From: Wurfbainia villosa
Taxonomy: Eukaryota; Streptophyta; Magnoliopsida; Zingiberales; Zingiberaceae
Length of the DNA stretch: 64,000 nt
Assembly (NCBI GenBank): GCA_025175895.1
Contig: CM045997.1
Span: forward strand, 105,696,479-105,760,478
Reading direction: 5' to 3'
Each line of letters starts with the position of its first letter. Within the stretch, counting starts at the first letter, position 1. Below, in pieces: positions 47,738-56,224 of the stretch. Under the pieces are notes generated by a model. That model saw only the letters and a list, made by a program, of their open reading frames with translations, was not told where the DNA came from and did no database searches. The position numbers and the translations under genes are program-made.

Positions 47738-48608
47738 TGATTGTGATTAGTGTATATATAGATGCAGTCTATATGTATGTTTATTGTGATGTTGCATTTG
47801 TTTGTACTATGCTTGCTGTATTTGGTTGTACATCATTTTCATACATGCCACTCGCATCTGTTATATGGTTGTGTTGGATATCTGTATACTTGTTGGTCGG
47901 ACCATTAGATACCTTTGACTTGTATCATGATTATAGTGTGAGTTAGTATTACTCTTCATATTATATATTATGGATATATGCTCAGGTTGGATTAGAGTAG
48001 CGTAGCGGACTTTCAAGTATATCTGTATTTTACATTGTTCATTTGGTTAGACGGTATTTGTATGTATATGTTTATTATGCTGGTGTTTACCTGATGTACA
48101 TGAATATTGTTGAATTACATGTGATATTTGTTATATCCATGTTCTTTCCTATTACTACTGAGTTATATTCACCACCACAGACCCTGGATTTTTCTATCGC
48201 CTAGGTAACAGGTAGAAGTCTTTGTGATGGCTTGGAACATCGCTGGCTGACATCGTTTCATCTCAACTCTGAGAGTCTGAGATTTTGGGTTTATCATAAG
48301 TGTTTTGTGATGGATTTAGTTTTATATGATGATTTGTAGTGTTGGACATTGCTATTGTTGTACCTTTCTTTTCTGATTTTGTTATGGCGTTTGTTTAATT
48401 TGGTGTTAGTCATACCGATATGCATGGTGTGTGGTTTGTATTGTAGTTGTGTTAGTTCCACTGTATTTTGTTATGTTGTTATGTTTATATTTGTATATGT
48501 TATGGTTATTGTGGGTCCAAGGGCCTTGTATTAACAGGATATATTGCCACGTACAGGGGAGATATCGTCCATTTGCTTTTCGGCTCGGCATACTCTTTGG
48601 GTGTGACA

Positions 48609-48747
48609 TATGCAGCATCTTCAATTAACATCTAGTTCAAGTCAACTTCCTTCTTCTCGATATGGTTCTCCTCCTGATCCCTGTAATAATGACAATGATG
48701 ATGTATTTTTTTATGATGATGGTGGTGACGATGGTGATTACATTTGA
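48609..48747 (+). pseudogene. CACTA second gene, 3' end after the solo LTR
   Basis: The frame interrupted at 44935 continues here (HLQLTSSSSQLPSSR) and finishes in an Asp-rich tail with a TGA at 48745-48747. This supports the reading of 44936-48608 as an insertion. Confidence 0.65.
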
Positions 48748-48949
48748 ATTTATTTATTGTACTTAAATATTACTTAACTTATCACATACTATATCTATGT
48801 ATTGTAAGTTATATTTACGTTTGTTATTGATTTGGTATTTAAGTTTGACATGTGAATTAATTTATATTGTTATATATTTTTGTTGTAAAACAGGAAAAAT
48901 AGTATAATTTATCATGATTTTTTTATTTTTCCATATTAGCAATGAAAAT

Positions 48950-49930
48950 AAATTTCGTCGTAGATTTATAATAAAAAATTATTTTTTATCGCAGAATTGG
49001 CAATGAAAAAAAAAATAGTTGCAAAAAATAAAGCAACAGTCGACTGCCTCATGTGTCTAGTCGATTGGTATACTATTAGTCGAGTGGGCAATCGACTAAA
49101 AAAGATTCTCTAATCAGCTTATCCACCACCAATCGACTGATGTCCGCCATCAGTCGACTGATACATGCGAATTTGTGATGAATTTTTTTTTTCATTGTAG
49201 AAATTGCATCAAAAAACATTTTTGTCGCAGATTATCTATTATCAGTCGACTGTTTTACTGTATCACCTTACAAAACCTTATTTAGCCGACTGCCCAATCG
49301 ACTGTTCACTCGACAGTCGATTGATCAAAATGATCAGTCGACTGTTGCACCTTACAAAACCTTTGATATCCGACTGATCAGTTGAACTGGTCAGACGCCA
49401 ATCAACTGATGGTATTCATCAGTCGACTGACCTTAAATATTTTGCAACAAATTTTTTTCGTCGCAAATTTGGCAACGAAAAAATATTCGTTGCCAAATTT
49501 ATTTTTATTCATGAAAATATATTTATTAGACTTTTGCGACGAACTGTGTTTTCGTCGCAGATTTGGCGACGAATATAACTATTCGTCGCTAAATTTGGTG
49601 ACAACATTTATTTTTGTCGCTAAATTTGGTGACGAATAGTTAATTTCGTCGCTAAATTTATTTTCGTTGCAGAGTAATATGTATTAGGTTTGTACGATGA
49701 ACTATTTTTTCATTGTAGATTTGACGACGAACTATTTTTTCGTCGCATATTTGACGACGAACTATGTTTCGTCGCCAAATTTGGCGACGAATAATTATTT
49801 TGGTCGTCAAATTTGATGACTAATTTTGCAACGAAAATTTTATTCATTGCAATTTTTGCGACGATTTTTTTTTTCGTTGTAAAATTTAGCGGCGAATTAT
49901 TTACAACAGAAAAAAAATTCATTGTAAAAT
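48950..49930 (+). repeat. CACTA subterminal repeats (TTCGTCGC / GCGACGAA)
   Basis: More than a dozen copies of TTCGTCGC(A/T)AATTTGGCGACGAA and its halves occur in both orientations, most densely at 49440-49900. Clustered short direct and inverted repeats near the ends are the known transposase-binding landscape of CACTA elements, and the TTCGTCGC/GCGACGAA type is common in plants. Confidence 0.75.
49030..49440 (+). repeat. CAGTCGACTG palindrome array
   Basis: At least 14 full or one-mismatch copies of the 10-bp palindrome CAGTCGACTG (variants CAATCGACTG, CCGACTG, AGTCGATTG) lie within about 410 bp, irregularly spaced, upstream of the TTCGTCGC repeats. The density is far above chance. Confidence 0.85.

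Positions 49931-49974
<44 letters not shown>
49931..49974 (+). repeat. (TA)n(GA)n microsatellite
   Basis: About nine TA units are followed by about thirteen GA units, directly abutting the left end of the foldback element. Confidence 0.95.
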
Positions 49975-50611
49975 AATTTTCTCCTGCGCGACCAATTCCT
50001 ACGCGCTCGTGCGCTCCACGCCGATCCCACGCCATTGTCGGCATCGCCGCCGCACCGTCCGATCATCGTCGGCCGTCAAATTGGGCGCGATCGACGCGCA
50101 ACTCACCGGCAGTCCGGTGGGGATCGACTTCCAGTCGGTTAGCGCCGGAATCCGGCGCTAACGACCGAAAATTCATCGTGTCACGCGGCCGATAGTGGCG
50201 CACCCATTGTCGATCGAATTGAGATCGGAATCCGACGGCGGACGAACTGACAGGCAACGTCGGTCCGTCCGCTATACTTGGGCGGCCGTGAATCGGTCGC
50301 CGATCGATCGAATAACGGCCGAAATCGACCGCCAGAAACAAGCACCCGATTTCCACCGCCACACCGCCAGATTCCGGCCCGATCGTGGTCGCAATGGGCG
50401 CGCCACTGCCAGCCGCGTGACGCGATGAATTTTCGACCGTTAGCGTCAGATTCCGACGCTAACCGATCGGCTAAGCCCTCACCGACCACGGTGAGTCTGT
50501 CGATCGCTACCGATCCGCGATCCGATGCATTTGGATCGGATGGTGCGACGGACAATGGCGCAGGATCGACGTGGAGCGCACGAGCATATAGGAATTGATC
50601 ACGTAGAGAAA

Positions 50612-50615
<4 letters not shown>
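49974..50615. mobile_element. 642-bp foldback element between microsatellites
   Basis: The sequence is one long inverted repeat centred near 50295. The outer arm AAATTTTCTC...TGCGCTCCACG (49974-50060) pairs with 50615-50520, and the inner arm around 50138-50208 (TAGCGCC...CACGCGGCC) pairs with 50470-50392. It is GC-rich (unlike its flanks), has no coding capacity, and lies between (TA)n(GA)n and (TA)n. This resembles palindromic MITEs that target TA microsatellites (Micron-type elements described in rice). Open frames of 77-124 codons inside it are products of its GC content. Confidence 0.85.
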
Positions 50616-50648
<33 letters not shown>

Positions 50649-50664
50649 TATATATATATATATA
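50616..50664 (+). repeat. (TA)n microsatellite, right of foldback
   Basis: About 23 TA units with one GA interruption lie directly against the right end of the foldback element. Confidence 0.95.
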
Positions 50665-51327
50665 CACTTCTGTTTTTCAATATTAAGTGTTTAATTTTTC
50701 TAACTATATATTGGACATTATAAAAAAAAATTCATCAGTTTTCAAATTTAAAATATAACTGTAGCCGATCTAATAATTCAGCATTATAGATTTTTTTTTT
50801 ATTTTACCGTAAGAAAATATCTCTTCATACATCACCGTAATACTGAGAGTCAAACCGTATACAGTACACTGACTGTCGTCGCACCGTAGGCCGGGCCGAA
50901 TTGCCGGAAATTTTATTCCTGTTAGATATCATCGATTGAGCGCCACAGAATTCGATTCCCAACCCATTATTAAAATATGGAGACTACTCTCGATCGCCCA
51001 ATCAATGTTCCTCAAAAAGTACCAGCCAATTACAATAGAGGATTACCATGGTCCCATAGAGGAACCGTCAATAAAGATACGCGGGTGCGTCGGACTTTTT
51101 GAGTTGTCGTATTACGTTGACCCTACCAAGTCGCTTTCTTATTCGCTTTCGCTTCCGCTTCCGCTTCCGCATCCTCCCGCTTCCTGTTGGAGATGGAGAA
51201 AGGGGAAAAGAGAAGACAAGGAGAGGAAGAAGAACCCTAATTCGCGATCCCTCCTGTCCCTTCGAATCGATCATTCGATTCGATTTTTGTCATCGAGGGA
51301 ATTCGGAGTTGCAGATCGAGTTAGGAG
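50665..51327 (+). promoter_or_regulatory. 5' flank and probable 5' UTR of the ARO gene
   Basis: This is the stretch between the last mobile element and the ARO start. A CT-rich run with five CGCTTC/CGCTTT hexamers (51136-51175) and polypurine GGAGAAAGGGG (51187 onward) is typical of plant 5' UTRs. I see no clear TATA box at the right distance; ATTAAAATATGG near 50967 is the best AT-rich candidate. Small upstream frames exist (for example from ATG 50936) and overlap the gene start. Confidence 0.5.
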
Positions 51328-53244
51328 ATGGCTGAGGGGATGAAGCAGATGCTGGCGAAGCCGATCCAGCTGGCCGATCAGCTGAGCAAATGGGCCGGCG
51401 ATGCTCCGGCCAACAAGCAGGAGTTCTTAGAGCTCAAGGGGCGTGCGGATAAACTCGCCGCTCTCCTCCGGCAGGCCGCCCGTACTGAGCTCTACGAGCG
51501 GCCTGCGCGCCGCATCATGGACGACACCGAGCAGGTTCTGGGCAAGGCCCTTGCTCTCGCCGCTAAGTCGCGCAAACGCGGCCTCGTCCACCGCCTCTTC
51601 ACCATCATCCCATCCGCCGCCTTCTCCAAGATCGCCACCCAGATTGACAACTCGATCTCCGACGTTTCTTGGCTGCTCCGCGTCTCCGCCCCTCCTGCCG
51701 ACGACGATGACGGCGGCGGCATGTTCTATGGCCTCTGCCCCATCGCCCAGAACGAACCCATCCTCACTCTCATCTGGAGCAACATCGCCACGCTTCATAC
51801 GGGCCACATGGATGCTCGATCCGAGGCCGCTGCCTCCCTCGCCTCCCTCGCCCGCGACAACCACCACTTCGCCAAGCGCATCGTGGAGGAGGAGGGGATC
51901 CCGCCGCTGCTCCGACTCCTCAAGGAGGGCAAGACCACGGAGGGGCAGGAGAACGCCGCGTGTGCCCTCGGCCTCCTCGGCCGCGATCCCGAGAGCGTCG
52001 ACCGCCTCGTCGCTGCTGGTGCCTCCTTAGCCTTCGCTAAGGTCCTCAAGGACGGGCCGATGAAGGTTCAGGCTGTCGTCGCCTGGGCCGTCGCCGAACT
52101 CGCTGCCAACAATCCCAAGTGCCAGGACGTGTTCGCCCAGAACAACATCGTCCGCCTCCTCGTCGGCCATCTCGCCTTCGAGACCGTCGAAGAGCACAGT
52201 AAGTACTCCGTGGCTTTCAAGCCCCCGTCCATCCACTCCGTCGTGCTCGCCAACAAAGTCGCTGCTACCTCCCCATCCCCATCCTCCCTCGTCGACGGCC
52301 CAGAGATGGCCCCCCTCCGGCATCCCGAAAGAGGCCAATCGAAGACCAATCAATTCCACACGGTCGTTCAATCTACCGTCGCCTCCGCCAAGCTCGGCAA
52401 AGATGCCCAAAGCCAGAGCAGCAGCAACCCATCATTCCCCTGGAAACCACAGCAGCATTCTTTGTCAGCCTCCGGCAACCGAGCCAGGGAAATGGAGGAT
52501 CCAAGCACCAAGGCTTACATGAAGACCATGGCCGCCAAGGCCCTGTGGCAACTGACCAAGGGCAACGCCGACATCTGCAAGAGCATCACTGAATCCCGAG
52601 CCCTCCTCTGCTTCGCCGTGCTCCTCGAGAAAGGCACAGGAGATGTTCGATACAATTCTGCTATGGCGCTGATGGAAATAGCCCGCGTGGCCGAGCACAA
52701 TGCCGATCTCCGACAGTCCGCTTTCAAGCCGAATTCGCCAGCGTCCAAGGCCGTGATCGAGCAGTTCCTCCAAATCGTGGAAAAGGGGGAGTTCAGCGAC
52801 CTGCTCATTGCCAGTGTCACAGCTCTGGGTTGCTTGTCCCGGACATTCCGAGCGACGGAGACGAGGATCATAGGCCCCTTGGTTCGCCTGCTGGACGACA
52901 AGCCAATGCCGGTGATGAGAGAAGCGATGGTGGCACTGACCAAGTTCGCCTGCACCGAGAACTATCTACACGTCAGGCATTCCCAGGCCATAATTGACTC
53001 CGGCGGGGCGAGGCACCTCGTCCAGCTAGTCTACCTAGGCGAGCAGGTGCAGGTCGAAGCTTTGATTCTTCTCTGCTACATCGCTAAACATGTGCCCGAC
53101 AGCGAGGAACTGGCGGACGCTGAGGTTCTCAACACGCTTTCTTGGGCATACAAGCAATCGCACTTGGTTCAGAGTGAGAGGGTCGACGAGCTGCTGCAGG
53201 AGGCCAAGACTAGGCTGGAGCTCTATCAAGCCAGGAAGCTCTGA
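51328..53244 (+). CDS. ARO: ARMADILLO-REPEAT-ONLY (ARO) family protein, 638 aa, single exon
   Basis: The protein has the ARO family plan. A conserved N-terminal helical domain opens LAKPIQLADQLSKWAG and contains RPARRIMDDTEQVL (59-72) and the signature DVSWLLRVSAP (112-122). A first armadillo block spans about 160-290 (ARSEAAASLASLARDN, EGQENAACALGLLGRDPESV, GPMKVQAVVAWAVAELA), a flexible Ser/Pro/Gln-rich linker about 291-395, and a second armadillo block about 396-610. No catalytic domain is present, as expected. ARO proteins in Arabidopsis are adaptors for polarised growth (root hairs, pollen tubes, trichomes), binding ROP-GTPase regulators at the plasma membrane; this role is inferred by family. 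Length is normal for the family. ATG 51328 is the start: an in-frame TAG lies two codons upstream and the context is AGATGG. Codon use is strongly GC-rich at the 5' end, as in many monocot genes. Confidence 0.93.
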   Translation: MAEGMKQMLAKPIQLADQLSKWAGDAPANKQEFLELKGRADKLAALLRQAARTELYERPARRIMDDTEQVLGKALALAAKSRKRGLVHRLFTIIPSAAFSKIATQIDNSISDVSWLLRVSAPPADDDDGGGMFYGLCPIAQNEPILTLIWSNIATLHTGHMDARSEAAASLASLARDNHHFAKRIVEEEGIPPLLRLLKEGKTTEGQENAACALGLLGRDPESVDRLVAAGASLAFAKVLKDGPMKVQAVVAWAVAELAANNPKCQDVFAQNNIVRLLVGHLAFETVEEHSKYSVAFKPPSIHSVVLANKVAATSPSPSSLVDGPEMAPLRHPERGQSKTNQFHTVVQSTVASAKLGKDAQSQSSSNPSFPWKPQQHSLSASGNRAREMEDPSTKAYMKTMAAKALWQLTKGNADICKSITESRALLCFAVLLEKGTGDVRYNSAMALMEIARVAEHNADLRQSAFKPNSPASKAVIEQFLQIVEKGEFSDLLIASVTALGCLSRTFRATETRIIGPLVRLLDDKPMPVMREAMVALTKFACTENYLHVRHSQAIIDSGGARHLVQLVYLGEQVQVEALILLCYIAKHVPDSEELADAEVLNTLSWAYKQSHLVQSERVDELLQEAKTRLELYQARKL

Positions 53245-54388
53245 TGGCTGATGATGATGATGCTTTTTGTTATTGTTTCTGATTAAAATGGTGTCAATAG
53301 ATCAGATTCCTTTTCTTTTTTAAATTTTCTTTTTTTTTTCTCTCTATTGTATTGCTACACATTTTAGAGGCCGAGCTTCCAGGTGTTTATGTGCTTTGAT
53401 ATTTAATCCTCTATGCTTAGTGTCGATGAAGTAGTAGCTTAGGATTTGCCGTCGTCGGTATGCTCCTTTCCTTTTGTCATCGTTATTTCGAGCTCTCTTT
53501 TTTTTTTTTTTTTTTTTATTAAAGTCAATGCATAAATCGTACACATAAATTTTTAATATATTTTTTTTAAATAGCTATGTATGTATTTTTTATTCAGTTT
53601 TATATGGTGTAGTGTAGCGTTTAAATTTCGTGTTAAAGATTGATAACTGATGTCCTTTGATGTAAAAAAACATATATATGATGACGCTCACTTCGAGCAC
53701 TTCTCGAAACGAATATAAACCATATAAATCACGAGATTAATTTATAGTCATTCATTTTGAGAATTGATCTTTGCTCTATTAATGTAACTGATGTGGTATG
53801 CTCGTTGGAGTAATAATTTAATGTTCTCAAGTAAAAGATGATGCGTTCACTCCCGAAACTCATTATCGCCGTCGAGTTTCATAACTATATGAAAAGAGAA
53901 AAATTACGAGTGATATTTTTGTCCAATTAAGAACTAGCACAGTGGGAAGATAGATACTTTGAAAAACTTTGTAGCCCTTGGGAATTGACCTTTACTCCTT
54001 AGAACAATTCTACTGTTCGTACTAGTCACTTGATCTTCTCATGGGGATAATAATTTGATGTCCTACTGTAAAATATTGAAATCCACTAACCTAGTGGCTC
54101 CCATCGGCCTGTCCCATGATCATTGTGAGGGAGATAAATCACAGAAGCTCCAATAAGCTTTGATGTGGTGACAAAGATCAGAGCTTTATCTAAAATTTAA
54201 AGGGTCCGAAGCGAATTTTAGAAAGTATATTAGTGAATTATTTTTGGACTATTTATATATATTTTTTAGGTAAGACATTTAGCCTATTTAAAAAATGGGC
54301 CAGAGGCGATTGCCTCTTTGATCTTACATTAGGTATGACCCTGACAAAGATATGTGGAGGTCATCTGAATTCATGAATGAACTTTAGG
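53245..54388 (+). other. ARO 3' flank and intergenic DNA
   Basis: The 3' UTR probably lies within the first 300 bp; GATTAAAATGG near 53280 is a weak poly(A)-signal candidate, and T-runs follow at 53308-53340 and 53500-53520. Beyond that the DNA is AT-rich. Two imperfect copies of a segment with GAATTGA(T/C)CTTT(G/A)CTC...ATAATTT(A/G)ATGT lie at about 53760-53840 and 53975-54075. I see no gene. Confidence 0.6.
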
Positions 54389-55137
54389 TGTAACACCCCC
54401 CCTAGTCTTTCCACTCTCTATCAGGGGAGATGTCACTACTTTACTGTCTTATCCTTTCTAGTAAGTTCATGCAATATACTAATGCAATATGCTAACAACT
54501 AAAATAATCATAAGGACCTTTACATCACTTAAACAATATCAAACATGACATAAGAAACTAAAAATCTGATTTAGACATCTGCACTTAGGATCTTTTACTT
54601 CCACTGTTCCGTCGCCACACACACCCATCACTTTATCCGCCATGCCACTTTACTGAAGCTTTTCTTTACCTTTATCTGCAGTATAAGGAAATGCAAACTA
54701 TAAGCAATAACGCTTAGTAAGTACTTTCTATGCTCACAAAAACATGCATTGTATGAAATCATGCAACTAGTTCTCTTACCCTTGATATATTGATACACAT
54801 GCAAGCACAACTGGAAATTATAATTCTGAATACATATCTCTTGTATAAACCAAGCTCTTAAGTATTTTAAAACTTATAAACAAGTAGATCTCGAATCAAA
54901 TGATTAACTTTGAAAACTTTTACTTATACTTATACCGATACTTCAAAATAATAATCATCCTGGATATGGGCCCTAAGATAAGATTAATGCGCGCATTCCT
55001 AATAGTAGGGGTGGCCAACCACCGAACCTACTAGGGTAATCAAATCGAGGGCTTCGTGGGTAAATCGATGCCCTGACATGCCTCACAAAAGTAAAATACT
55101 TCCTTTATACTTATATTCTTATACATACTGAAGGAAA

Positions 55138-55266
55138 TGCTCTTAATCCCTTAAAGTACGAATGAGGAGCACCATAAAGATCATTATGCTCTTGACCCCC
55201 AAAACTGAAATGAGGAGCATACTGAAGATCGTTGTGCTCTTAATCCCCAATTCGAACGGGGAGCAT
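55138..55266 (-). repeat. Three hairpin repeats in the solo LTR
   Basis: Three units of the form GCTCTTAATCCC...GGGGAGCA-like (GCTC arm, GGAGC arm) begin near 55138, 55189 and 55238. Stems pair while spacers vary, similar to the arrays in the X LTRs. Confidence 0.65.
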
Positions 55267-55987
55267 TTTTGAATTTTCTTTATAAAGGAAATATTTTTAT
55301 ATCTTACTCTACATTATGCATATAATTGTAAGCTACAACTCATCTACAACATGCATGATCATAAATCATATTCTTATTATGGATCTAAACATGATGCTGA
55401 ATTACCCATAACATAACGGTAAAATCACGTAACTGAAAACACCATGCATAACTGAAAATAACATGCACATAAAAACATATCAATGATATACGATAACTAC
55501 TTATACTGCAGGTGAGTAATATTTACCTCCTACGCTTTTCACCAATTTATATTGTTAGATTTCGTAAAGAGAAAACCTCCTACGTGTTCCTTTGCTTTAG
55601 CGTGATACTCTATCAATTCCTTGTGAAGATTCCTCTTGAATTATCCCATGATAGAGAAATTATAGAGGTTTTTTTTTTTCTCTTTTCCTCTCTTGTTTTT
55701 CTCGACGGCCAAAGAAAAATGAGCGAGAGAGAGAGAGAGGGGTAGAGAGAGGGTGAGCGTCGGCTGGCTTTGGAGAGAGGAGGGAGAGAGAGAGGCGGCG
55801 TGAGGGAGGGAGAGAGAGAAACGGCATGAGAGAGAGAAACGTGAGATTTTATAGAGAAAAAGGAATAAAAATTTATATAAAAATTAAAATTTTTTTAATC
55901 TAATTACTTCTTTAAATAATTAGTCAAATTAATCAATCTCTTCTTTTTTTTCGTCAATAGATATATTTTATTATATTCTACTCATTG

Positions 55988-56064
55988 GTAATCTTATGAC
56001 TTAGTGGTAGAGAATCTATTCCCCTAAATCGACGGTTCATGGTTCGAGCCTCGGCTAACGAACT
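55988..56064 (+). repeat. tRNA-like (SINE-head or tRNA pseudogene) sequence
   Basis: TTAGTGGTAGAG (56001-56012) has the form of an internal A box and GGTTCGAGCC (56041-56050) that of a B box, at tRNA-like spacing. Acceptor and anticodon stems do not pair well by eye, so a working tRNA is unlikely. It lies antisense within the U3 end of the solo LTR. Confidence 0.5.
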
Positions 56065-56224
56065 ATTTATTATTTTTTTTTTTTAAATTCGTATTCTTAA
56101 TTATTTTTATTCTTTTTATTATTATTATTATTCTATTCTTATTTTTATTATTTTTATTTTTATTTTTATTTTTATTTTTCTCTAATAAAAATATAGAAGT
56201 TAAAATTTGGGATGTTACATTAGG

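Larger units (their letters stand above)
44936..48608 (+). mobile_element. X-family solo LTR, 3.67 kb, in the CACTA second gene
   Basis: It starts TGTAAAATACCGG and ends GTGTGACA. It is flanked by TATGT (44931-44935) and TATGC (48609-48613), a 5-bp duplication with one mismatch. No internal region is present. It aligns in layout and in its last kilobase with 5384-9017. Its GC-rich segment (45240-46020) produces open frames of 177-179 codons on both strands with no domain, typical of GC-rich LTR leaders. It carries a four-unit hairpin array (47047-47195) and a long AC/AT microsatellite. Confidence 0.9.
41772..49930 (+). mobile_element. CACTA (En/Spm) DNA transposon, 3' half, decayed
   Basis: In order it holds the C-terminal part of a TNP2-like transposase gene, a second gene with plant Transposase_24 features, and a subterminal region packed with short repeats. 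That is the usual layout of plant CACTA elements. The DDE catalytic domain should lie left of element D, outside the window. A solo LTR (44936-48608) splits the second gene. I could not find a convincing CACTA-type right terminus (TTCTTGTAGTG form), so the right boundary is approximate. Confidence 0.85.
54389..56219 (-). mobile_element. Solo LTR, 1.83 kb, with perfect TTAGG duplication
   Basis: Ends are TGTAACACCC and GGGATGTTACA (TG...CA with inverted termini), flanked by TTAGG at 54384-54388 and 56220-56224. Minus orientation is inferred: read that way it starts TGTAACATCCCAAATTTT and ends GGGGGGGTGTTACA, the form of gypsy LTRs, with an AT-rich start and a GA/CT-rich section (55690-55850). 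No internal region is seen. Its family differs from D and X. Confidence 0.88.

Noticed and set aside
49880..49975. CACTA right terminus
   Set aside because: I looked for TTCTTGTAGTG-type ends; only degenerate TTCATTGTAAAA was found before the microsatellite, not enough to call a terminus.
49813..50598. Several frames of 77-124 codons around the foldback
   Set aside because: They arise from the GC-rich palindrome (mirror frames on both strands) and microsatellites; no protein family is recognisable.
51427..52955. Antisense and alternative-frame open frames over the ARO gene (up to 195 codons)
   Set aside because: They are shadows of the GC-rich ARO coding sequence; only the 638-codon frame has family motifs.
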